A DNA stretch of 48,115 bases from JBELHO01 sp042091375 (lineage in GTDB: Bacteria > Pseudomonadota > Gammaproteobacteria > Enterobacterales > Alteromonadaceae), in contig JBELHO010000024.1 of the NCBI GenBank assembly GCA_042091375.1, positions 1 through 48,115 on the forward strand, written 5' to 3'. Position 1 is the first letter of the stretch; the number at the start of each line of letters is the position of its first letter. The notes under the pieces were generated by a model. It was not told where the DNA came from. It did no database searches and saw only the letters and a list, made by a program, of their open reading frames with translations. Shown here piece by piece: positions 1-7,879 of the stretch. A program made the position numbers and the translations under genes.

Positions 1-52
1 TCGTGACATTCACGTTGGCAACGTGATGCTCTACCAGCTGAGCTACAGCCGC
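1..52 (-). tRNA. glyW: tRNA-Gly(GCC), 3' part cut by window edge
   Basis: Read leftward, the sequence begins with acceptor bases GCGGCTG, then TA, a D arm GCTC...GAGC and an anticodon arm TCACG-TTGCCAA-CGTGA whose loop carries GCC, so it reads glycine codons GGC/GGU. The variable loop and start of the T arm follow before the window ends, so the T loop, 3' acceptor strand and CCA are not seen. Position downstream of pgsA matches the E. coli order uvrY-uvrC-pgsA-glyW, which is the basis for the symbol. Confidence 0.93.
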
Positions 53-85
53 TTCGATTGCTGACATCCTGTCAACTGGAAACGC

Positions 86-113
86 ATTTTACATTGATAA
101 GATGACGAGTCAA
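86..113 (-). promoter_or_regulatory. Predicted sigma70 promoter of tRNA-Gly
   Basis: Leftward -35 TTGACT (108-113) and -10 TAAAAT (86-91) are separated by 16 nt and lie about 33 nt before the mature tRNA 5' end. Both hexamers are close to consensus, so the tRNA probably has its own promoter besides any read-through from pgsA. Confidence 0.6.
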
Positions 114-208
114 CACTTAAATTTCAATTTTGTTTCAACTGCTTAAAAACTGTTTAAAATGACGTTTTTTTAACAAAATATTTAGCCAGTTTGTATGAAG
201 ACAATGTT

Positions 209-790
209 TTAGTCGTCGGTTAACTCAGGCCAAGCTGCTTTAAAGTAGGTGATCATAGTCCACACAGTAAGAATAGTTGCCACAAAATAAAAGAAATAAG
301 CGGCAAACATTAATATTTGATGGGGAAAATTAAACAAAATTAAAGGTATGTCATAATCAGGTTGCCAAATAAGTCCCATTATCCCCAACATCTGCGCTGC
401 AGTTTTATATTTTCCTAGGGTTGAAACCGCAACTAAATCACGCTTACCCCGTGATGACATAAACTCCCTAAGCGCACTGATAAATATTTCGCGAGCTATC
501 ATTAACATCGCCGGAACAGCAATCCACCATTGTTGGTAATCTTCAGCGATCATAATTAACGCCGCAGCCACCATCAGCTTGTCGGCAACGGGATCGATAA
601 AAGCGCCAAAAGGCGATGACTGATTTAACTTTCGTGCTAAGTAACCATCTACCGCATCACTGACGGCGGCTACCCAAAAAACCGCAAAAGCGCCAAAGTG
701 ATTCCATGAGATCGGTAGATAAAAGACAATGATAAAAACCGGTATTAACAGTATTCTAAATAGTGTTATTTGATTTGGAATAGTCCACAT
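209..790 (-). CDS. pgsA: CDP-diacylglycerol--glycerol-3-phosphate 3-phosphatidyltransferase PgsA
   Basis: Makes phosphatidylglycerophosphate from CDP-diacylglycerol and glycerol-3-phosphate at the inner membrane, the committed step to phosphatidylglycerol and cardiolipin. The 193 residues are largely hydrophobic membrane segments. The CDP-alcohol phosphotransferase signature is complete: D45 and DG48-49, AR52-53, G62, D66 and D70. Length is close to the E. coli enzyme. It lies 107 nt downstream of uvrC, in the conserved uvrY-uvrC-pgsA-tRNA-Gly order, and starts with ATG. Confidence 0.97.
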   Translation of the reverse strand: MWTIPNQITLFRILLIPVFIIVFYLPISWNHFGAFAVFWVAAVSDAVDGYLARKLNQSSPFGAFIDPVADKLMVAAALIMIAEDYQQWWIAVPAMLMIAREIFISALREFMSSRGKRDLVAVSTLGKYKTAAQMLGIMGLIWQPDYDIPLILFNFPHQILMFAAYFFYFVATILTVWTMITYFKAAWPELTDD

Positions 791-897
791 AATTATTACA
801 CATTAGCTATTGAGGATATTGTTGATAAAATATGTCATTTGAACACTAACGAAATGATACACAACAAACTTTTCATACATCTTACACAAAAAAGAGA

Positions 898-2730
898 TTA
901 ATTGTCATGTAACGACTCATAAATATTTTTTGCCAACTTAGCACTTATCCCTGGCACTTTAGCTAAGGTTACTTGATCGGCTTTTAAAACCTCTTGTAAA
1001 CCACCTAAATATTTCAACAAGGCTTGCCGTTTTTTAGCGCCTATTCCCGAAATATCTTCAAGACTCGACTTTTTACTGTGTTTTTGCCGTTTTGCTCTAT
1101 GTCCAGCAATGGCAAATCGATGAGACTCGTCTCTTATATGCTGGATCAAATGTAAAGCCGGCGAATTACCCGGCAAAGAGATCAATTGATGACTGCCTGC
1201 TAAAATTAACGTTTCCAGCCCAGGCTTTCTTGATTCGCCTTTGGCAACGCCGACCAACAATGGTATTTTATCTAAGTTGACTCGCGCAAAAAAAGCTTCA
1301 GCTTTAGCTAATTGTCCCTTACCGCCATCAATGAAGACTATATCAGGCATACTGTCACTGTTGGTCACTTTGCCGTAGCGCTTGTCCAACGCAAAGGCCA
1401 TGGCAGCGTAATCATCGCCGGGAGTAATACCGTGGACATTATAGCGTCGATAATCGGATTTAAGTGGCCCATCTTGGTTAAAAACCACATTAGAAGCAAC
1501 CGTTTGCTGGCCCATAGTGTGACTGATATCAAAACATTCAATGCGCTGAATACCTGCTGATAACTCAAAGACCTCATTCAGCGCGGCAAATCTTGCTTGT
1601 ATTGATTGCTTGTGGCTATTTTTAGAGTGTAATGCATTCTCGGCGTTGGTATTGGCAAGTTTCAGATATTGTGCACGCTCAGTGCGCAATTGCAGTGATA
1701 ACTTCACCTCACGCTCCGCCTGCTGCGAAAGATAACTGGTGATTTGTGACTGTTGAGGGAAAGCAAATGGGATGATGATTTCTTTCGGAATTTTACCGCC
1801 AGTAACGTCATTATTGATATAATGTTGGCCAATAAACGCCTCAACAATTTCCTCATTATGGGTATCCATTGGAATACTTGGAAAGTAACTTTTACTACCT
1901 AATATTTTATGATCACGAATAAATAAAAGGTGTATACACACCTGATTTTTGATCCGGTAAAAACCTATCACATCCATTTCCGCAACCATACCACTGACAA
2001 ATTGCTGCTGTTGTACTTTTCTCAAGGTGGCAATTTGATCGCGAAATTTTGCTGCTTGTTCGAATGCCATGTCATTACTGGCACTTTCCATATTTTTTAC
2101 TAAAGTATCAATTACCGCGGAATTTTTACCTTTTAAAAACAGTTTCGCCAAACTCACTTGCGCTGCATATTGTTGTTCAGAGATTTTATCGACACAAGGA
2201 GCTGAACACCGATTGAGTTGATACTGCAAACAGGGACGACTTCTAGCTCGATAATAACTATCCTCACATTGGCGAATAGGAAATAATTTTTGCATTAAGC
2301 GCAGGCTTTCCCAAACAGCCCCTACCGTTGGAAAAGGGCCAAAGTAATCGCCCTTCACTTTGCGTCCATTGCGATGAACGCCGAGTCTGGGGTGTTTGTG
2401 ATCGGTGATCACCAGATAAGGATAAGATTTATCGTCTCTTAACAGGATATTGTATTTGGGCTGGTACTTTTTTATATAATTATTCTCGAGTATTAACGCT
2501 TCACCCTCAGTATGAGTAACCGTTACATCAATTGCTGCAATTTGTTGCACTAGCGCTAGGGTCTTATTACTGCTGATATCGTTGCGAAAATAACTGGCCA
2601 GCCGTTTTTTTAAGTGTTTGGCTTTACCCACATAGATAACCGATTGTTCTTGGTTATACATGCGATAAACCCCTGCTTGATGGCTAACAGCGGCAAGAAA
2701 TGATTTATGATCAAAATTGGGGTGAGACAA
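898..2730 (-). CDS. uvrC: Excinuclease ABC subunit UvrC
   Basis: Dual-incision endonuclease of nucleotide excision repair, acting on the UvrB-DNA complex. The 610 residues show an N-terminal GIY-YIG nuclease domain (GVY at 20-22, VIYVGKA at 31-37), a UvrB-binding UVR region near 205-240, a central RNase H-like domain containing CFDISHTMG, and C-terminal helix-hairpin-helix motifs (ISGIGAKKR, VPGISAKLA). Length equals E. coli UvrC. The start codon is TTG, two nt after the uvrY stop (TAA-TA-TTG), so translation is probably coupled to uvrY; the N-terminal residues MSHPNFD align with E. coli MSDQFD, which supports this start. Confidence 0.97.
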   Translation of the reverse strand: MSHPNFDHKSFLAAVSHQAGVYRMYNQEQSVIYVGKAKHLKKRLASYFRNDISSNKTLALVQQIAAIDVTVTHTEGEALILENNYIKKYQPKYNILLRDDKSYPYLVITDHKHPRLGVHRNGRKVKGDYFGPFPTVGAVWESLRLMQKLFPIRQCEDSYYRARSRPCLQYQLNRCSAPCVDKISEQQYAAQVSLAKLFLKGKNSAVIDTLVKNMESASNDMAFEQAAKFRDQIATLRKVQQQQFVSGMVAEMDVIGFYRIKNQVCIHLLFIRDHKILGSKSYFPSIPMDTHNEEIVEAFIGQHYINNDVTGGKIPKEIIIPFAFPQQSQITSYLSQQAEREVKLSLQLRTERAQYLKLANTNAENALHSKNSHKQSIQARFAALNEVFELSAGIQRIECFDISHTMGQQTVASNVVFNQDGPLKSDYRRYNVHGITPGDDYAAMAFALDKRYGKVTNSDSMPDIVFIDGGKGQLAKAEAFFARVNLDKIPLLVGVAKGESRKPGLETLILAGSHQLISLPGNSPALHLIQHIRDESHRFAIAGHRAKRQKHSKKSSLEDISGIGAKKRQALLKYLGGLQEVLKADQVTLAKVPGISAKLAKNIYESLHDN

Positions 2731-2732
2731 TA

Positions 2733-3377
2733 TTACAACTTTTCAGTTTTTAACATACCATGACGGATAGCTAGGTGAGTTAATTCCACATCATTACTGA
2801 CATCTAACTTTTCAAACATTCGGTAGCGATAGCTATTAATGGTCTTACTGCTCAAATTCAACTGTTCAGAAATATCCGGTACTTTCTCACCGCGAGTGAT
2901 CATTAACATAATTTGTAATTCGCGTTCTGATAAAATATTAAATGGATTCTCTTCAGCTGATTTAAATTGGCTTAAAGCCATCTGTTGCGCTATTTCAGGG
3001 GTTATGTAGCGTTGCCCACTGTGCACTGCGCGAATTGCATTTATCATTTCATCTGGACCGGCGCCTTTAGTGAGATAACCAGCTGCGCCAATTTGCATTA
3101 CTTTAGTTGGGATAGGCTCTTCACAATAAACGGTAAGTACGATCACTTTGATGTCCGGTGAATAACGGATAATTTTTTTTGTTGCTTCTAAACCGCCAAT
3201 ACCTGGCATGTTCATGTCCATAAGAACCACATCAGGCTCAGTTTTACGACAAAATAAAACCGCATCTTCGCCAGTTTCGGTTTCGCCTATCACTTTGAAG
3301 CCTTTTACTTCGTCTAATATTTTTCTTATGCCAGTGCGAACAAGCTCGTGGTCATCTACTAATAAAACGTTTATCAA
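2733..3377 (-). CDS. uvrY: Response regulator UvrY (GacA/VarA family)
   Basis: DNA-binding response regulator of the BarA/UvrY (GacS/GacA) system, which in relatives activates Csr-type small RNAs controlling carbon storage and motility. The 214 residues have a receiver domain with D8-D9, phosphoacceptor D54 (VLMDMNMPG) and a conserved lysine near 104, then a LuxR-type helix-turn-helix from about residue 148 (LSERELQIMLMI). The start is TTG (MINVLLVDDHELVR), preceded by AAAGG at about 9 nt; sequence identity with E. coli begins at the first residue, confirming it. No cognate sensor kinase or CsrB-like RNA is seen in this window. Confidence 0.96.
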   Translation of the reverse strand: MINVLLVDDHELVRTGIRKILDEVKGFKVIGETETGEDAVLFCRKTEPDVVLMDMNMPGIGGLEATKKIIRYSPDIKVIVLTVYCEEPIPTKVMQIGAAGYLTKGAGPDEMINAIRAVHSGQRYITPEIAQQMALSQFKSAEENPFNILSERELQIMLMITRGEKVPDISEQLNLSSKTINSYRYRMFEKLDVSNDVELTHLAIRHGMLKTEKL

Positions 3378-3532
3378 TGCCGAAATACCTTTAAAAAGTT
3401 CGCAAAAAACGTTCTTGCGTTTTTATTACTATAAATTTAAGAATATAATTAATTATCGATTAAAACAATCTAAATAGAATCAAAAGATCGCAATTTAAAC
3501 AATCGTACAATTATTGTTCTACTCTTCGCTGA

Positions 3533-3805
3533 TCACAAATCGTGTTTAGTTAACCAACTATTAAGCAAACCTATCTGGCCATTCTTATATGCGGCATAAG
3601 TTAAGCGCAGCGCATTGCTCAAAATAATGCTGTCATTCCATTCGGTTTGTTCACTAATCAAACGATAGCAATGCTTTGCTTGCGGTGATAAATAACCGCG
3701 AAGCTCTTGCTTTCCTCTTAACTTTTGTTTGTCGCGATAGCGCTTTTGTTTTTCAGCATTGGTTAATGGCGGCTTTTTCCGACTTTTTTGTTCAATATCT
3801 TGCAT
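3533..3805 (-). CDS. Small basic protein of unknown function
   Basis: A 90-residue protein starting at ATG. The first 40 residues are highly basic and polar (KSRKKPPLTNAEKQKRYRDK), a pattern seen in small DNA-binding or phage-regulatory proteins. The rest (LSPQAKHCYRLISEQTEWNDSIILSNALRLTY) could form a short helical fold such as ribbon-helix-helix, but I see no diagnostic motif. It sits alone between uvrY and fabA on the uvrY strand. I do not assign a function. Confidence 0.6.
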   Translation of the reverse strand: MQDIEQKSRKKPPLTNAEKQKRYRDKQKLRGKQELRGYLSPQAKHCYRLISEQTEWNDSIILSNALRLTYAAYKNGQIGLLNSWLTKHDL

Positions 3806-3883
3806 AAAATTCTACTTTTTTGGTTACGTATAACCCATTATTAATGAGTTAAACACAAATAGCCAAATTTATTTCAATAAATC

Positions 3884-3900
3884 CACTGTTCGGAGTTGTT
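3884..3900 (+). promoter_or_regulatory. Candidate FadR operator upstream of fabA
   Basis: CACTGTTCGGAGTTGTT agrees at 14 of 17 positions with the E. coli fabA FadR site as I recall it (AACTGATCGGACTTGTT). It lies about 60 nt before the fabA start, directly next to a FabR-like site, which is the same arrangement as in E. coli. In E. coli FadR activates fabA when long-chain acyl-CoA is low. Binding here is inferred. Confidence 0.55.
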
Positions 3901-3901
3901 T

Positions 3902-3919
3902 GGAGTACAGGTGTAAGCT
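3902..3919 (+). promoter_or_regulatory. Candidate FabR operator upstream of fabA
   Basis: GGAGTACAGGTGTAAGCT agrees at 14 of 18 positions with the FabR site of the E. coli fabA promoter as I recall it (AGCGTACACGTGTTAGCT). FabR represses unsaturated fatty acid synthesis according to the membrane acyl pool. The placement between the FadR-like site and the ribosome binding site matches E. coli. Confidence 0.5.
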
Positions 3920-3958
3920 AAAGTGTTGCATATTAATTATCATCACAACAAGGCCACT

Positions 3959-4474
3959 ATGGACAAGAAGCATTCGTTCTCTAAACAAGACTTAATTCAA
4001 GCAGGAACAACAGATTATTTTGGTGAAGGCAATAGCAAGCTGCCTTCTGGAAATATGCTGATGATGGACCGCATTAATTTAATTACTGAAAATGGCGGTG
4101 AATTCGACAAAGGAGAAATCATCGCAGAATTAGATATTACCCCAGATTTATGGTTTTTCGATTGTCACTTCAAAGGTGATCCGGTAATGCCAGGCTGTCT
4201 TGGCTTAGACGCTATGTGGCAACTGGTCGGTTTTTATTTAGGTTGGGCCGGTGGCCCGGGAAGAGGCAGAGCACTGGGCGTTGGAGAAGTTAAGTTTACG
4301 GGTCAAATACTACCTACCGCAAAAAAAGTCACTTATAATATTCAATTAAAGCGGGTGATCAAGCGAAAATTATTTATGGGTATTGCCGATGGCACAGTAA
4401 GTGTTGATGGCAAACAAATTTATAGCGCAAAAGATCTAAAAGTCGGGTTATTTGCCGACACTTCAAGTTTTTAA
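3959..4474 (+). CDS. fabA: 3-hydroxydecanoyl-[ACP] dehydratase/isomerase FabA
   Basis: Dehydrates 3-hydroxydecanoyl-ACP and isomerises trans-2- to cis-3-decenoyl-ACP, the branch point to unsaturated fatty acids. The catalytic pair is H70 (CHFKGDPVMPG) and D84 (LGLDAMWQL), exactly as in E. coli; the 171-residue length also matches. I chose the ATG at 3959, preceded by AAGG at 5 nt and aligning with E. coli MVDKRESYTK; an in-frame GTG at 3923 would add 12 residues unlike the family. The gene stands alone, with FadR- and FabR-like sites upstream. Confidence 0.97.
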   Translation: MDKKHSFSKQDLIQAGTTDYFGEGNSKLPSGNMLMMDRINLITENGGEFDKGEIIAELDITPDLWFFDCHFKGDPVMPGCLGLDAMWQLVGFYLGWAGGPGRGRALGVGEVKFTGQILPTAKKVTYNIQLKRVIKRKLFMGIADGTVSVDGKQIYSAKDLKVGLFADTSSF

Positions 4475-4496
4475 CTAGTTAGCTCTTTATTGCGCT

Positions 4497-4524
4497 AAGA
4501 ATAACTGAGACAAGAATAACTGAG
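4497..4524. repeat. Short direct repeat after fabA
   Basis: The 13-mer AAGAATAACTGAG occurs at 4497-4509 and 4512-4524 (period 15), followed by related AGCTAA/AGTAACTCAGCTAA sequence to about 4558. It is a simple local repeat between convergent fabA and eda with no recognised function. Confidence 0.6.
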
Positions 4525-4565
4525 CTAATTTATCTTAGCTATGAGTAACTCAGCTAATAATACTC

Positions 4566-4599
4566 TCCCCGTGTTAATTTATTGCAAATAACGCGGGGA
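4566..4599. terminator. Hairpin between convergent fabA and eda
   Basis: TCCCCGTGTTA (4566-4576) pairs with TAACGCGGGGA (4589-4599), an 11-bp stem with one G-U pair and a 12-nt loop. It lies between two converging genes, so a bidirectional terminator is likely, but neither side has a clear T-run. Confidence 0.5.
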
Positions 4600-4627
4600 A
4601 CAGAAAAGTAAAAGAATTCAGGCTATT

Positions 4628-5344
4628 TTACTTACCTTCTATATGCGCTAGCGCCTGATTGGCCAACTGGGTGATTTTCTTCCAGTCTTTATTAGCCACT
4701 ATGTCATCAGAAACCAACCATGAGCCGCCACAACAGGCAACATTATTTAATGCTAGGTAGTTTTTAATGTTGTTTAAATTGATCCCGCCCGTTGGACAAA
4801 AGCGAATATCAGCGAAAGGACCACCAATCGATTGGATAGCTTTTACCCCACCTGATGCTTCAGCTGGAAAGAATTTAAGATGATCGTAACCGTAATCAAT
4901 ACCATCCATTAATTCTGAAATTGACGAAATACCTGGTATCAGGGCTATATTACCTTCATTACCCGCTTGCAAAAGGTCTTTAGTCAAACCTGGACTAATA
5001 GCAAACTTAGCACCAGCATCATATGAGCGTTGCAGTGCTTGTTTATTGGTTACTGTACCTGAGCCGATAATCGCTTGTGGTAATTCTTTGGCAATTTTAG
5101 AAATAACGTCCAATGCCGCAGGCGTGCGCAATGTCACTTCCAATACCTTTACACCCGACTCGAGGAGTGCTTCGGCAATGGGTATGGCATTTTCAACATC
5201 TTTAATAACCAATACCGGCACTATGGGGCCCATGGCAAATATTTGTTGTGGCGAAATTTGCCAGTGTCTTGTTAACATCATAGTGTCATTGTATCCTTGC
5301 TGTTGAACAGTGTTTGTTGCGAAACTTGTAGCCTTGTTAATCAT
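4628..5344 (-). CDS. eda: KDPG aldolase (2-dehydro-3-deoxy-phosphogluconate aldolase)
   Basis: Last step of the Entner-Doudoroff pathway: splits 2-keto-3-deoxy-6-phosphogluconate into pyruvate and glyceraldehyde-3-phosphate. E69 and R73 (EVTLRT) and Schiff-base lysine K157 (HLKFFPAEA) are present, with phosphate-binding CPTGGI near 183-188. At 238 residues it is about 25 longer than E. coli Eda at the N-terminus. The ATG at 5344 overlaps the edd stop by 8 nt and has an AGGGGG ribosome site inside edd, which favours the long form; a later pair of methionines at 22-23 would give the usual length. Confidence 0.95.
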   Translation of the reverse strand: MINKATSFATNTVQQQGYNDTMMLTRHWQISPQQIFAMGPIVPVLVIKDVENAIPIAEALLESGVKVLEVTLRTPAALDVISKIAKELPQAIIGSGTVTNKQALQRSYDAGAKFAISPGLTKDLLQAGNEGNIALIPGISSISELMDGIDYGYDHLKFFPAEASGGVKAIQSIGGPFADIRFCPTGGINLNNIKNYLALNNVACCGGSWLVSDDIVANKDWKKITQLANQALAHIEGK

Positions 5345-7178
5345 TTAATCCCCCTTGTGGTGACAAAGGTTCAAACAATGAGCAAGCCCCTGTTTCAGCT
5401 GTGCTGAGATTGTTGCGCATGAAACCAAACAGCTCTCGCCCCATACCTTGGTGATGTCCATTGACTTGAAAAGTAGCCTGTGAGCGCTGGGCCAGTTCTG
5501 TTTCATCAACTAATAAGGTTAACTCGCCGGTTTCGCCATCGAGTAAAATCATATCCCCAGTTTGTACTTTAGCGATTAATCCGCCATCAAGGCCCTCTGG
5601 GCATAAATGAATAGCAGCTGGCACTTTACCTGAAGCCCCAGACATTCTGCCGTCAGTTACCATGGCGACTTTAAAGCCTTTGTCTTGAAGAACTCCTAAT
5701 GGCGGTGTTAATTTATGTAATTCTGGCATACCACGGGCTTTTGGCCCTTGAAACCGCACCACAGCAACAAAATCTTTTTCCAGTTCACCTGCTTTAAAAG
5801 CAGCTTCTAACTCATGCTGATCTTCAAAAACCACAGCTGGCGCTTTGATCACAGCACTACCTGGTCGCAAAGATGAAGTTTTAAGTACAGATATACCTAA
5901 GTTGCCTTTTAATACCCGCAAGCCGCCATCGGGTTTAAAGGGTTTACTCAAGGTAGCAATAATTTCGTCATCACCCGATTCAGTCGGGCCATCAATCCAA
6001 ACCAATTGGCCATTATCGAGGATAGGCTGCTGCGTATAACGAGATAAACCCCGACCACAAATGGTTTCAACATCTTGGTGAACTAAGCCTCCAGCGATAA
6101 GCTCTCTAAATAATAAAGCCATGCCTCCGGCTTGTTGAAAGTGGTTGATATCAGCATGGCCATTGGGATAAATGCGAGTTAACAATGGCACTACCGATGA
6201 CAGATCATTAAAGTCTTGGAAATTAATGATGATCCCAGCAGCCCGAGCAAAAGCAATGATATGCATAGTTAAATTGGTTGAGCCACCAGTGGCAAGTAAT
6301 GCGACAATGGCATTGACAATAGATTTTTCGTCAATCATTTTACCCACAGGCATATAATTACCTGATTGTTGAGTTAACCGCGTTACCTGTTTTGCTGCCG
6401 CTTTAGTCAACTCAGTGCGCAATGGGCTATTTGGGGCAATAAATGATGCGCCAGGAAGGTGTAAGCCCATCACTTCTACCACTAATTGGTTAGAGTTAGC
6501 CGTGCCAAAAAAGGTACAAGTACCAGCAGAGTGATAAGAGGCCGACTCAGCCTCTAAAAGTTTATCTTCATTGACTTCACCTTTGGCGTATTGTTGACGC
6601 ACCCTTGCCTTTTCTTTGTTGGGTAACCCAGATGGCATTGGTCCCGCAGGCACGAATACCGTTGGCAAGTGACCAAAAGTCATACTGGCGATCAGCAGTC
6701 CAGGCACTATTTTGTCACATATGCCTAACATCAATGTGCCATCAAACATATTGTGTGATAAGCCAACCGCCGCAGACATGGCAATGACATCACGGCTCAT
6801 TAAACTCAAATCCATACCCGGTTGACCTTGGGTAACACCATCACACATTGCCGGTACACCACCAGCAAATTGTGCAACCCCACCTGCTTGCTTGACTGCT
6901 GCTTTAATAATAGCGGGATATGTTTCGTAAGGTTGATGTGCTGACAACATATCATTATATGCCGAAACAATAGCGATATCGGAATGATTAATGCCCTTTA
7001 GGGTTTGTTTGTCTTCTTTTCCACACGCGGCAAAGCCATGTGCTAAATTACCACAAGAAAGATTAGCTCGGTGAACGGTTTGTGATTTTTCACTGGCTAT
7101 TTTGTCTAAATAAGCGGCGCGAGTTGGTTTACTTCGCTCGATGATTTTTTCAGTGATCTTTAAAATATCTTGGTTCAT
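5337..7178 (-). CDS. edd: Phosphogluconate dehydratase Edd
   Basis: Dehydrates 6-phosphogluconate to KDPG in the Entner-Doudoroff pathway. It belongs to the IlvD/Edd family of iron-sulfur dehydratases; the 613 residues contain family motifs CGNLAHGF, GVPAMCDGVTQGQPGM and GTCTFFGTANSNQ, with cysteines placed as cluster ligands, and a C-terminal VTDGRMSGASGKVPAAIH stretch. It follows pgl by 8 nt and overlaps eda by 8 nt, so it is in one operon zwf-pgl-edd-eda. Confidence 0.97.
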   Translation of the reverse strand: MNQDILKITEKIIERSKPTRAAYLDKIASEKSQTVHRANLSCGNLAHGFAACGKEDKQTLKGINHSDIAIVSAYNDMLSAHQPYETYPAIIKAAVKQAGGVAQFAGGVPAMCDGVTQGQPGMDLSLMSRDVIAMSAAVGLSHNMFDGTLMLGICDKIVPGLLIASMTFGHLPTVFVPAGPMPSGLPNKEKARVRQQYAKGEVNEDKLLEAESASYHSAGTCTFFGTANSNQLVVEVMGLHLPGASFIAPNSPLRTELTKAAAKQVTRLTQQSGNYMPVGKMIDEKSIVNAIVALLATGGSTNLTMHIIAFARAAGIIINFQDFNDLSSVVPLLTRIYPNGHADINHFQQAGGMALLFRELIAGGLVHQDVETICGRGLSRYTQQPILDNGQLVWIDGPTESGDDEIIATLSKPFKPDGGLRVLKGNLGISVLKTSSLRPGSAVIKAPAVVFEDQHELEAAFKAGELEKDFVAVVRFQGPKARGMPELHKLTPPLGVLQDKGFKVAMVTDGRMSGASGKVPAAIHLCPEGLDGGLIAKVQTGDMILLDGETGELTLLVDETELAQRSQATFQVNGHHQGMGRELFGFMRNNLSTAETGACSLFEPLSPQGGLND

Positions 7179-7186
7179 GGGTTAAT

Positions 7187-7879
7187 TTACTCCGCCCAAT
7201 ATATATGTGTGTCTAATTGTTTGTGCTGTAAAAAAGCACGGATCGGCATATCTGCACAAGCAGAGCCAGTAAGCGCTTTATCTAATACTTTTTGCTTTGC
7301 CAAACCAGCAATGTGTAAAAAAACATGTTTACTGCGTGCCAAGGCAGCAAAACTGAAAGTTATCCGCTGATGTGGCGCTGTTTTAGGCACAACCTTGAGC
7401 AAGGTTGGACTATCTGGTGATAAACACGCATCTATTTGATCACTGCATGGAAATAGTGAAGCGGTATGACCATCTTCACCCATGCCTAAAATAACCACAT
7501 CAAAAGGTTGAATTTGTTGTTCAGCCTCAGCAATGAGGGTCGATAGCGTATGAGCAGTTAATTCTCCGTCTTGTTTAAGATCAAAGAAAGTGGCCTGTTT
7601 TGCTTTGTTTTGTAACAAATATTGATGTACTAAGGCCGTGTTACTGTCTTTACTTTGTTTAGAAACCCAGCGCTCATCGGCTAAGGTGACAGTAACTTTT
7701 TGCCATAAGAGATCTTTTTTTGATAAAATTTTAAAAAAATTCTTTGGTGTAGACCCGCCAGATACTGCCAAACTTGCCTTACCACGCGCTGAGATTGCCG
7801 CTGCCAGCAAAGCCGCGACCTGATCAGCAAGAGCTTGATCTAATTGCGAAGTTTGTTCAAATTGATTTAACTGATACAT
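7187..7879 (-). CDS. pgl: 6-phosphogluconolactonase
   Basis: Hydrolyses 6-phosphogluconolactone to 6-phosphogluconate. The 230 residues belong to the NagB/DevB-like family, with the phosphate-binding region LAVSGGSTPKNFF near 36-48, ADERWV, and the signature MGEDGHTASLFP. Its ATG shares one base with the zwf stop (TAATG), indicating translational coupling. It supplies the substrate for edd or for the pentose phosphate pathway; no gnd is in this window. Confidence 0.95.
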   Translation of the reverse strand: MYQLNQFEQTSQLDQALADQVAALLAAAISARGKASLAVSGGSTPKNFFKILSKKDLLWQKVTVTLADERWVSKQSKDSNTALVHQYLLQNKAKQATFFDLKQDGELTAHTLSTLIAEAEQQIQPFDVVILGMGEDGHTASLFPCSDQIDACLSPDSPTLLKVVPKTAPHQRITFSFAALARSKHVFLHIAGLAKQKVLDKALTGSACADMPIRAFLQHKQLDTHIYWAE

